A DNA stretch of 13,007 nt from NCBI GenBank assembly GCA_945865705.1, contig CAMBEY010000052.1, forward strand, positions 1-13,007, read 5' to 3'. The notes beneath the pieces are model-generated. The model searched no databases. It was not told where the DNA came from and saw only the letters and a program-made list of their open reading frames with translations. The DNA is from Candidatus Sulfopaludibacter sp. SbA3 (GTDB lineage: Bacteria; Acidobacteriota; Terriglobia; 2-12-FULL-54-10). The first letter of the stretch is position 1. Every line of letters begins with the position of its first letter. A program made the position numbers and the translations under genes. Below are positions 1-6,744 of this stretch, piece after piece.

Positions 1-44
1 GACCGCGCACAACATTAATGTAAAATCTAGATGTTGAGATCGAG

Positions 45-61
45 CCATTGGATTCCATTGG
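45..61. repeat. Direct repeat CCATTGG x2 upstream of the receptor gene
   Basis: The heptamer CCATTGG occurs at 45-51 and again at 55-61, so the copies start 10 bp apart, one helical turn. They lie about 90 bp upstream of the chosen receptor start. Such spacing would suit two half-sites of a regulator, but no regulator is known from the window and chance is possible. The rest of 1-152 shows an AT-rich stretch (TAAAAT at 21-26) that could be a -10 element whose -35 lies outside the window. Confidence 0.25.
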
Positions 62-152
62 CCCGCTTGCTAACGCGCGCGGCACTGTCACACGGCACGC
101 GACGTGCGGTAAACTAACAGGAGTCCTCGAAGGGAGCAGTTCAATCACCAAA

Positions 153-3146
153 ATGAAATTACTCGGAGTCCTATTAGCCCTCGTGTGGCTGCACGTATTC
201 GCGCCGGCAGGCCGCTCTGCGGAAATACATGGGCAGGTGCTCGACGCGCAGGGCAAAGCCGTGGCGGGAGCCGCCGTTACGGTGCAACAGGATGGCGCAG
301 CAAATGGTCTAACTCCAGCCATCACGATGCAGAGCGCAGAAGACGGCACATTCAATGTGCCCGCCCTTGCGGCGGGCAGTTATCTGATTCGCGTGCAGAA
401 GACCGGGTTCGCGGAACAACGTCAGGGCCCCTTGGAAGTAAATGCCGGTGGCCCGGATGTAGAAGTGAAAATCCGCCTAGCGGCCAGCGCGGAGGCCGAG
501 ACCGTGCGCGGCGCGGAGGAGCGCAATCCCAATGATTTCATTCTTCGGCTCGACAACAACGCCATTCTCAATGAGATGATTCGCACCGGCGTGAATGGGC
601 GATTCGTAACAGAATTTCGCGCCGACCGCAATTTATATGGCGAGCAGTTCGGCTATCCGCTGCGCACCTTCGAATGGGCGGCGGCGGGCCGTCCGTTGAG
701 CGCGTTTCACGGCTCATTGTTTGAGTTTCATCAAAACCACTCGCTGAACGCCCGGCCCTACTTTCAGTTCGGACCGCTGCTGGCGTCGCGCCGCAATCAG
801 TATGGATTCTCCGTTTCCGGTCCATTGATTCGAGAGAAGGCATTCTTCTCATTTGCCTGGGGACAGGTGAAGGACACCGGCTTCGTGAACGGCAACGTAC
901 AAGTTCCGCTGGCCAATGAGCGCGCGCCACGCACCAGCGACCCGGAACTGCGCGGCCTGATCTCCGCGCTGCTGAAAGCGTATCCGTACTCCGCTCCGAA
1001 CCTGCCGCACATCAGCCCACGGCATTTGAATACGAATGCGTTTCGCAAGATCGACAGCACCGCGTTCTCCATCCACCTCGATGGTACGGTTCACTCCGGC
1101 GACCGCTGGGTTTTTGATCAGCAGTATCAGGACACCAAGGAAGACCCATTCGAACTGGTCATCGGCCAGAACCCCGCCACCAGCACCAAGCCGCAGAGTT
1201 TGCGCTTCAGCTATACGCGGAATTTTTCACCGTCCACCGTCGGACAGATTTCGGCCAACTATGACCGGCTCACGGCGCTGTTGCTGCCCACCGAGCGCTA
1301 TCAGGATTTGTTCAGGAGCCTGGGGCTAAGTGAAGTTCCTGATTTCGATCTGGGCGATGAGATCAGCAACATCGGCCTGCCGGGACAGGGCATCCCGCGC
1401 CGCCGTTATGAGAACCACTATTTTCTTTCGCCGCAGGTAACCAACACGCACGGCAGGCACACGGTCTCGGCTGGATTTATCATCAAGCATCTGTGGGACA
1501 GCGATCAGCGCACCAGCAACGGACGCGGCACGTATACCTTCAACAGCGAATTTTTGATCTGCGACGCGAACACGCAGATTGTCATCGCCAGCAGTTGCCC
1601 CGGTGCCATGCGCACCGCGACCGCTGTCGAAAATTTCCTGCTTGGCCGGCCCAGCCGCCTGGCGTTATCCGTAGGCAATCAATATCGCGGCTACCGCAAC
1701 TGGGAGCACGGCGCGTGGTATTACGACCGCTTCCGGCTGCGCCCGAATCTGACGCTGAACCTGGGTCTGCGCTACGAAGCCATCACCGCGCCCTACGATG
1801 TCTCGCATCGCTTCGAGTTTCAGCACGACACCGACGCCAATAATTTTGGCCCGCAGTTCGGCTTCGCCTGGAACAGCGGAGTGGCGGACATGGTGGTGCG
1901 CGGCGGCTACGGCGTCCACTTTGGCGGACTGACGCTGGCCACATGGAACCGGCAGGCGGGCAATCCTCCGCTGGTAAACTCTTTCTCCAGCGGCGCGCCG
2001 GACCTGCGGGAGATTTCCGAAATCTCTTCCTTGCAGCCGCAGCCGGGAAGAATCTCCGGCTTGGGATCGCTCGACGCCGCAGCCGCCGTGCCCTACTCGC
2101 ATATCTACAATCTTGCGATCGAGCGTGAATTGCCGGCAGCGATGCTGGTCCGAGTGGGTTATCAGGGCAGCCGAACCATCAAACTCTTCACCGGCCTCAG
2201 TTTGAATCGCGCTGTGCCCGACCCGCGTCCTGAATGCAACATCCCCATCGCCAATCGCGCCTGCAACACCACCAGCGATGCGGAATCACGCCGGCCCAAC
2301 AAGCAGGTTCGCAGAATCTATAATATTGTGAATGGCTCGCAGGGCTACTACGACGCGCTGCTGCTCACATGGAGCAAGCGCCGCAGCCGCGGACTGGCCT
2401 TCGAGGCGCGCTACAATTTCGCCAAGGTGATCGACACCGCCATCGCCGATTTCGCCGACACCGGAAACGGCGGAGACGTCAGCCAAACGGAAATAGTGAT
2501 CCCCGATCTGAAGGCGGTGAGTTCCTTTGATACGCCACACTCGCTGACGCTGACGTACTCTTACGAAATTCCCGCGCTGGAAAATTTCCTGGCGGCGGTT
2601 CCGTCGTGGGTGAGCCGCGTGTTCTCAAAATGGACTGTTTCCGGCACAACCACATTTCGTTCTGGCACGCCGTTTTCGGTATACACCGGAGCGGATGGTC
2701 CGGGCCGCGGCAACATTGATACCGAGGGCAGCGATCGTCCGAACCTGCTGGACCCGACCATACTCGGCGCGAGCTTTGACAATCCCGACACCTCGCAAAA
2801 ATTAATGGGAGCTGTCGGCTGCAAGGAAGTTTCACCCGCCAACACGGTCCCTTATTTCCAATGTCCTGCGTATGACACCAACATCGCCGTGGGCGGCAGC
2901 GGAAATATCGGCTTCCGGACATTTCGCAAGGACGGCAGCAACAACTGGAACCTCGCGCTGGGCCGTAACTTTGTCCTGACACGATCCGAGCAGCAGATCC
3001 AATTCCGCGCCGAGTTCTATAATTTAGTCAACCACGCGCAGTTCAGCGCCCCGGGAACGACAGTGACCTCTCCCACCTTCGGACAAATCACCAACACGGT
3101 AAACAAGGGCCGCGTAACGCAGGTTTCATTACGATTGGTGTTCTAG
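153..3146 (+). CDS. TonB-dependent-receptor-like outer-membrane protein (Oar type)
   Basis: Predicted outer-membrane beta-barrel of 997 residues that probably takes up or binds a large substrate; the substrate cannot be read from sequence. The start at ATG 153 is preferred over the upstream in-frame TTG at 48 because residues 1-23 then form a clean Sec signal peptide (MKLLGVLLAL..., cut after RSA). An AGGGAG at 131-136 lies rather far upstream (16 nt). Residues about 24-110 form a carboxypeptidase-regulatory-like Ig fold (EIHGQVLDAQGKAVAGA, DGTFNVPALAAGSYLIRVQKTGF). A short region to about 184 stands where the plug belongs. The barrel follows with family motifs FHGSLFEF (185-192), NARPYF and LTLNLGLRYE (about 534-543). 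The last residue is Phe, the usual barrel-insertion signal. The family is typical of Acidobacteriota. The classical LPLNGRNF segment of the plug is not visible, so true TonB-dependent transport is inferred, not shown. Stop TAG. Confidence 0.85.
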   Translation: MKLLGVLLALVWLHVFAPAGRSAEIHGQVLDAQGKAVAGAAVTVQQDGAANGLTPAITMQSAEDGTFNVPALAAGSYLIRVQKTGFAEQRQGPLEVNAGGPDVEVKIRLAASAEAETVRGAEERNPNDFILRLDNNAILNEMIRTGVNGRFVTEFRADRNLYGEQFGYPLRTFEWAAAGRPLSAFHGSLFEFHQNHSLNARPYFQFGPLLASRRNQYGFSVSGPLIREKAFFSFAWGQVKDTGFVNGNVQVPLANERAPRTSDPELRGLISALLKAYPYSAPNLPHISPRHLNTNAFRKIDSTAFSIHLDGTVHSGDRWVFDQQYQDTKEDPFELVIGQNPATSTKPQSLRFSYTRNFSPSTVGQISANYDRLTALLLPTERYQDLFRSLGLSEVPDFDLGDEISNIGLPGQGIPRRRYENHYFLSPQVTNTHGRHTVSAGFIIKHLWDSDQRTSNGRGTYTFNSEFLICDANTQIVIASSCPGAMRTATAVENFLLGRPSRLALSVGNQYRGYRNWEHGAWYYDRFRLRPNLTLNLGLRYEAITAPYDVSHRFEFQHDTDANNFGPQFGFAWNSGVADMVVRGGYGVHFGGLTLATWNRQAGNPPLVNSFSSGAPDLREISEISSLQPQPGRISGLGSLDAAAAVPYSHIYNLAIERELPAAMLVRVGYQGSRTIKLFTGLSLNRAVPDPRPECNIPIANRACNTTSDAESRRPNKQVRRIYNIVNGSQGYYDALLLTWSKRRSRGLAFEARYNFAKVIDTAIADFADTGNGGDVSQTEIVIPDLKAVSSFDTPHSLTLTYSYEIPALENFLAAVPSWVSRVFSKWTVSGTTTFRSGTPFSVYTGADGPGRGNIDTEGSDRPNLLDPTILGASFDNPDTSQKLMGAVGCKEVSPANTVPYFQCPAYDTNIAVGGSGNIGFRTFRKDGSNNWNLALGRNFVLTRSEQQIQFRAEFYNLVNHAQFSAPGTTVTSPTFGQITNTVNKGRVTQVSLRLVF

Positions 3147-3163
3147 GGCGATTGGTGTTCTAG
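3132..3163. repeat. 17-bp tandem duplication at the receptor stop codon
   Basis: CGATTGGTGTTCTAG at 3132-3146, which includes the receptor stop codon, is repeated exactly at 3149-3163, with GG between. This gives a 17-bp tandem unit with one full and one nearly full copy. The second copy lies outside the gene and carries a second TAG. It looks like a slippage or duplication scar and does not alter the protein. Confidence 0.85.
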
Positions 3164-3180
3164 AATTGATGCAGGAAAGG

Positions 3181-3201
3181 CCGGTGTGACGGGCACATCG
3201 G
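3181..3201 (+). terminator. Hairpin after receptor gene, possible weak terminator
   Basis: CCGGTGTG (3181-3188) pairs with CACATCGG (3194-3201) in 8 bp with one G-U pair around the loop ACGGG. It lies 35 bp after the receptor stop. No T-tract follows, so it is not a standard intrinsic terminator. It also abuts the -35 box of the tRNA promoter. Confidence 0.25.
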
Positions 3202-3231
3202 TTGACAAAGCGAACACGTGGCCTCTACACT
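3202..3231 (+). promoter_or_regulatory. Sigma-70-type promoter for tRNA-Pro
   Basis: A perfect -35 TTGACA (3202-3207) is followed after 18 bp by TACACT (3226-3231), a good -10. The expected start near 3238 would leave a leader of about 60 nt before the tRNA. A strong consensus promoter is usual for a tRNA gene. Confidence 0.6.
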
Positions 3232-3298
3232 GATCAGACAGTGCAGACGGATCGCCTGGTGCCGTGCGTTCGGCGACCGGATTCGCCCACCCAAACGT

Positions 3299-3709
<411 letters not shown>

Positions 3710-5056
3710 ATGAGTTTTTCGTCAAGTCTAAAAGCAAAATTGGCCCTCGGCTGCGTTTTGGCCGGAGCAGCCATCCTGGCCACCGCGTCCGGAGAGCAAA
3801 CATCGACTCCCGCCCAGACTCCCGTCAAGACTCAGGCAGCCGCACAGCCTCGGCAGCAAGTAACCGTCGCGCTGGCGCAAGCACCCGCAGCCGCTCCGGC
3901 AGCCCGCCCGCAAGCGGCCGCCCGCGTCGTCCGTCCCACCGCGGCGCAGAAGGCCGCAGTGGCGGCGCGCAAATATATTCGGCAGATTCGCGATGCGTAT
4001 CCGCAGTACAGCGCCGTGGCCGTGGATATGGAGCGCGGCGAAGTGGTGATGGCCGACGAGAATCTTTTCCAGATGCTGGTTTACGACCGCACCACCAACA
4101 CCCCGAAGAACGCGGCCATGTCTGAACCCAAGCGTCGCATCGCCGGGCCCAAGACGTTCCTCGAGTTGCAGTGCGCCATCTATATTGATCCCGTCAACGG
4201 TGATATCTATTCGCTGAATAATGACACCGAGCGCCACATGACCGTTTGGGGCCGCGACCAGCAGGGCGACACCGAGCCGAAATGGAAGCTGCACACGCCG
4301 ATGGGCTCGTTCGGCCTGGCCGTCGATGAAGTGAAAAATGAGCTGCTCATTACGGGGCAGACTGAAAACGTGGTGGCCGGCTTTCCCAAGACCGCGCGGG
4401 AAGAAGATCCTCCGGCATGGGTATTGTGGGGCGACAAGACGTTGCTGGCCGATCCGCACGGCATCGCGCTCGATACCAAGAAGAACATTTTCTTCGTGGC
4501 CAACTTTGGTTCCACCGCCACGCCGCGCGAGTTGAAGCCCGGCGAGGATTATCTCCGCGTGGCCACCGGCCGCGGCAATTTCGTTCCCGGCTCGGGGCGA
4601 TTCCTGCCGGTCTCCATCACCGTTTATGACAAGACGGCGCGCGGCGACACCGCTCCGATTCGGGTCATCACCGGCCCACGCACGCAGTTGAATTGGCCCA
4701 CCGGCCTCTACGTGGATTCCGCGCGTGAGGAGTTATATGTCGCCAACGACGGCGGCAACTCCATCCTGGTGTTCCACACCGACGCCAACGGAAACGCCGC
4801 GCCAATTCGCGCGCTGAAGGGACCGAAGACACAGTTGTTTTACCCCAGCAGCGTGTTCATTGATACCAAGCACGACGAAATGTGGGTGGCCAACTTCGGC
4901 AATCACCGCGCCACGGTCTATCCGCGCACGGCAACGGGAGACATGGCGCCTATTCGCGTGATTCGCAGCGCGCCGGAAGACATGCCCGCTCCGACGCTGG
5001 CCAATGTGCGCATCGGGTATGACACCAAGCGCGAGCAGATTCTCGCGGCCAACTGA
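3710..5056 (+). CDS. Secreted NHL-like beta-propeller protein, N-terminal part up to in-frame TGA
   Basis: First 448 codons of what appears to be one 754-codon gene (3710-5974). A Sec signal peptide spans residues 1 to about 28 (Lys8 and Lys10, then LALGCVLAGAAILATASG), so the product is exported. An Ala/Pro/Gln-rich linker runs to about 80. From about 97 come repeated blades with the pattern: hydrophobic-xxD, [IL]xVAN, then [IV]xVYxRTAxGDxAPIRVIxGPxTQL. Clear copies lie at about 250-328 (with an insert), 329-378 and 379-429; more diverged ones start at about 97, 155 and 200. Blade 7 begins at about 430 and is cut after ILAAN by TGA (5054-5056). Such propellers bind ligands or partners or act as lactonase-like enzymes; the function here is unknown. 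The mature protein has one Cys (C155). If TGA really stops translation, a half-propeller product ending mid-blade results, which is unlikely to be the intended protein. Confidence 0.8.
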   Translation: MSFSSSLKAKLALGCVLAGAAILATASGEQTSTPAQTPVKTQAAAQPRQQVTVALAQAPAAAPAARPQAAARVVRPTAAQKAAVAARKYIRQIRDAYPQYSAVAVDMERGEVVMADENLFQMLVYDRTTNTPKNAAMSEPKRRIAGPKTFLELQCAIYIDPVNGDIYSLNNDTERHMTVWGRDQQGDTEPKWKLHTPMGSFGLAVDEVKNELLITGQTENVVAGFPKTAREEDPPAWVLWGDKTLLADPHGIALDTKKNIFFVANFGSTATPRELKPGEDYLRVATGRGNFVPGSGRFLPVSITVYDKTARGDTAPIRVITGPRTQLNWPTGLYVDSAREELYVANDGGNSILVFHTDANGNAAPIRALKGPKTQLFYPSSVFIDTKHDEMWVANFGNHRATVYPRTATGDMAPIRVIRSAPEDMPAPTLANVRIGYDTKREQILAAN

Positions 5057-5098
5057 GTGGCCCATCCGCAGATTGCGATATTCGCCAGGATGGCGAAT
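5054..5098 (+). promoter_or_regulatory. In-frame TGA with downstream hairpin: candidate selenocysteine (SECIS) signal
   Basis: TGA at 5054-5056 interrupts a reading frame that stays open on both sides and keeps the propeller repeat in register. Downstream, ATTCGCCA (5080-5087) pairs perfectly with TGGCGAAT (5091-5098) around the 3-nt loop GGA; a U-G pair (5079/5099) can extend it, and TGGC 5058-5061 with GCCA 5105-5108 could add a lower stem. The loop begins 31 nt after the TGA. Bacterial SECIS elements, as I recall the published consensus, have a small apical loop with a G among its first two bases, roughly 16-37 nt after UGA; this hairpin fits. The stem uses AGG for an Arg that four comparable blades write as CGC. 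Alternatives are a nonsense mutation or read error, with the hairpin arising by chance. Confidence 0.45.
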
Positions 5099-5974
5099 GG
5101 AAATGCCAAGTCGGTACGCAGAATTGAAGGCCAAGGCACCATGCTGGGCCGCACCCAACACTCCATCTTCTACGACGAGTTCCATGACGAGGTGGTGATC
5201 CCGCAGCCCTTCGCGGGAGCCATCTTGACCTTCCCCGGCGGAGCCAACGGCGAGACGCCGCCGCTGCGCATCATCCAGGGCCCCAAGGCGGGCCTGGCGC
5301 TGAACGATGTGATGACCGTTGATCCTGTCCACAACGAATATTTTGTTCCACGCGGGCAGGGCGGCGGCATGATCCACGTCTTCGATCGCATGGCGGTGGG
5401 CGACGTTGCGCCCATCCGCATCATCGGTGGACCCAAGGCCGGTCTCGGCGGCATACCCTCGGTCGACTACGAGCACAATTTCTTGATCGTGGAAGGCCGC
5501 GACGGGATGTACATCTACGACCGCACCGCCAGCGGCGACATCGAGCCGCTGCGCAAGATCACCGGTGGACCTAAGAGCGGCGTGAAGTCCATCGCCGGCC
5601 CCATGTGGATTCCGGGCACGCGCAACTTCGTGGCCACCGTCCGCGCCTTCACGGCGCGGGAAAAGTCGCCCGACGAGCCGCTGAACTGGCAGAGGGTCGA
5701 AGATGCGCAGAGCATGATTGCCGTGTTCACCGTGGATGACGACGGCGATGTCGCGCCGCGCTATCTCACCGGCTTCAACCACTTCAAGGAGATTCGCAAT
5801 CTGGCCCTCGACCCCAAGAACAAGACGGTGATGGCCGCCGACAAAACCCAAAACGACGTCACCACCTGGGACTTCAAGGAAGCCTGGCAGAATTTCGCGC
5901 CAGCCAAGGCGGAGCGCTACACCGAACCGCAGCGCCGCAATCTGGCCAGCCCGCGTCCCGCCGATCCCATTTAA
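5057..5974 (+). CDS. Beta-propeller protein, C-terminal part after in-frame TGA
   Basis: Same frame as the upstream part, starting with the codon directly after the TGA (GTG 5057). It is the continuation of that gene rather than a gene of its own. It has no Shine-Dalgarno site and no signal peptide, and its first residues VAHPQIAIFARMANGN complete the interrupted blade. Further blades follow: HSIFYDEFHDEVVIPQ..., NDVMTVDPVHNEYFVPR...VFDRMAVGDVAPIRIIGGPKAGL, SVDYEHNFLIVEG...YIYDRTASGDIEPLRKITGGP, a longer one with an insert, and LALDPKNKTVMAADKTQNDVTTWDF. With the first part this gives about 12 blades, enough for two six-bladed propellers. There are no further stops, no frameshift and no loss of GC-rich codon use, so decay is either very recent or absent. 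No Cys occurs here. Stop TAA, followed 27 nt later by a strong terminator shared by both parts. Independent restart at GTG is possible but unsupported. Confidence 0.75.
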   Translation: MAHPQIAIFARMANGNAKSVRRIEGQGTMLGRTQHSIFYDEFHDEVVIPQPFAGAILTFPGGANGETPPLRIIQGPKAGLALNDVMTVDPVHNEYFVPRGQGGGMIHVFDRMAVGDVAPIRIIGGPKAGLGGIPSVDYEHNFLIVEGRDGMYIYDRTASGDIEPLRKITGGPKSGVKSIAGPMWIPGTRNFVATVRAFTAREKSPDEPLNWQRVEDAQSMIAVFTVDDDGDVAPRYLTGFNHFKEIRNLALDPKNKTVMAADKTQNDVTTWDFKEAWQNFAPAKAERYTEPQRRNLASPRPADPI

Positions 5975-6001
5975 CGTAACCGGCCGCTAATCTGAATGCG
6001 C

Positions 6002-6042
6002 CAGAGACCGCGAAAGATTCCTTTTCGCGGTCTCTGTTTTTT
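6002..6042 (+). terminator. Strong rho-independent terminator of the propeller gene
   Basis: CAGAGACCGCGAAA (6002-6015) pairs perfectly over 14 bp with TTTCGCGGTCTCTG (6023-6036) around a 7-nt loop, followed by six T (6037-6042). It ends transcription of 3710-5974 and separates that gene from the toxin-antitoxin unit. No comparable structure stands at the internal TGA, which supports one transcript across it. Confidence 0.95.
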
Positions 6043-6107
6043 GATATTACTTGCGCCACACGCTGCCTCCTGCTGAAAGGGCCGCGGAGACACCGCGCGG
6101 CTAGATA

Positions 6108-6136
6108 TTGCCAGTGCTGCTAGCATATGCTATACA
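6108..6136 (+). promoter_or_regulatory. Toxin-antitoxin promoter with palindromic operator
   Basis: TTGCCA (6108-6113, five of six consensus bases) and TATACA (6131-6136) are 17 bp apart. The 12-bp perfect palindrome TAGCATATGCTA (6121-6132) fills the end of the spacer and overlaps the -10, where a bound repressor would block RNA polymerase. Ribbon-helix-helix antitoxins usually repress their own operon through such sites, so this is the likely operator. The expected transcription start falls at about 6143, the toxin start codon itself. Confidence 0.55.
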
Positions 6137-6142
6137 TGACAG

Positions 6143-6388
6143 ATGGTGGTTTTCACCGAGAGCGCTTTCCGGCATGGCTACTGCGAAGATGATTTTTTTG
6201 AAGTCTTGGAAGCTGAACCGATGAAGTTGCGCTCGCGGCGAGGATTGCGGAGAATCTATGAACTTTTAGGGCGCAATTATGCAGGCGACTACCTGCATAT
6301 CGCCTATCGCGGCGAGCCCGACCGGGAAGTGGTCTTCCACATGCGGCGGATGAGTGCCGCGGAAAGGCGCTACTTCCACCAGCGTTAG
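6143..6388 (+). CDS. Small toxin candidate, BrnT/RelE-like (type II toxin-antitoxin)
   Basis: An 81-residue basic protein directly upstream of a CopG-type antitoxin gene, in the toxin-first order usual for brnTA. Visible features are an HG pair near the N terminus (residues 11-12), a central basic stretch (KLRSRRGLRRIYELLGRNYAGDYLHIAYR) and a C-terminal RRMSAAERRYF. The last resembles the ARxMxxxERxxY ending of BrnT, which cleaves RNA and blocks translation. The typical BrnT N-terminal WDxxKxxxNxxKHG signature is largely missing, so the family call is by similarity of pattern and by context. ATG 6143 has no Shine-Dalgarno site; with the promoter predicted just before it, the mRNA may be leaderless. 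The nearby ATGs at 6127 and 6136 are out of frame. Stop TAG, then 17 nt to the antitoxin. Confidence 0.6.
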   Translation: MVVFTESAFRHGYCEDDFFEVLEAEPMKLRSRRGLRRIYELLGRNYAGDYLHIAYRGEPDREVVFHMRRMSAAERRYFHQR

Positions 6389-6405
6389 TTTCAAAGGATA
6401 CGACC

Positions 6406-6726
6406 ATGAAAAAACCAAAAGCACCATCGATTCGTCTGCCTCGCACTGGCGCTGGTTATGAGGAACTGGCGGATTTTTTTGACCGCCACGCCAGTACCGA
6501 GTTGTTGCGGAAGCGCATCGTGGAGCCGGATCCGGATCGCGAAGATATTGATCGGATGTTGCTTGAATACTGGAAGCGGCCCAACACTCGACAGTTAAAT
6601 GTGCGCGTCCCCGCAAGGGCCAAGCAACTGATCGACAAGTTGGCGAAACGCAGCACGGTTCAGGCGTCCACTCTGGTTCGCCTGTGGGTCATCGAAGGGA
6701 TGCGCAGGGAAGCGATGAAACCGTAG
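6406..6726 (+). CDS. CopG-family ribbon-helix-helix antitoxin
   Basis: A 106-residue protein that should neutralise the preceding toxin and repress the shared promoter. Residues 18-33 (YEELADFFDRHASTEL) match the EExxxFWDxHDxTxYL segment of the CopG antitoxin family (Pfam CopG_antitoxin), which probably contacts the toxin. Residues 62-102 form the ribbon-helix-helix DNA-binding domain: beta strand RQLNVRVP, then helix ARAKQLIDKLAKRS, turn, and helix ASTLVRLWVIEGMRRE. A Shine-Dalgarno AAAGGA at 6393-6398 lies 7 nt before the ATG, unlike the toxin gene, which would favour antitoxin synthesis. Stop TAG; the next gene starts 18 nt later and may be read through from this unit. Confidence 0.8.
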   Translation: MKKPKAPSIRLPRTGAGYEELADFFDRHASTELLRKRIVEPDPDREDIDRMLLEYWKRPNTRQLNVRVPARAKQLIDKLAKRSTVQASTLVRLWVIEGMRREAMKP

Positions 6727-6744
6727 TTGCCCAAACCTGATCTC

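Noticed and set aside
48..152. TTG 48 as start of the receptor gene, adding 35 residues
   Set aside because: The added segment is not conserved-looking and would bury the signal peptide that begins at ATG 153.
5057..5059. GTG 5057 as a true independent start
   Set aside because: No Shine-Dalgarno site, begins in mid-blade and lacks a signal peptide; it is only the codon after the TGA.
4733..5851. 372-residue minus-strand open frame opposite the propeller gene
   Set aside because: Shadow of the repeated blades on the plus strand; no start signals and no recognisable protein features.
6081..6101. GCCGCG/CGCGGC inverted repeat between terminator and toxin promoter
   Set aside because: Only 6 bp of pure GC sequence in a GC-rich genome with no T-tract; too likely by chance.
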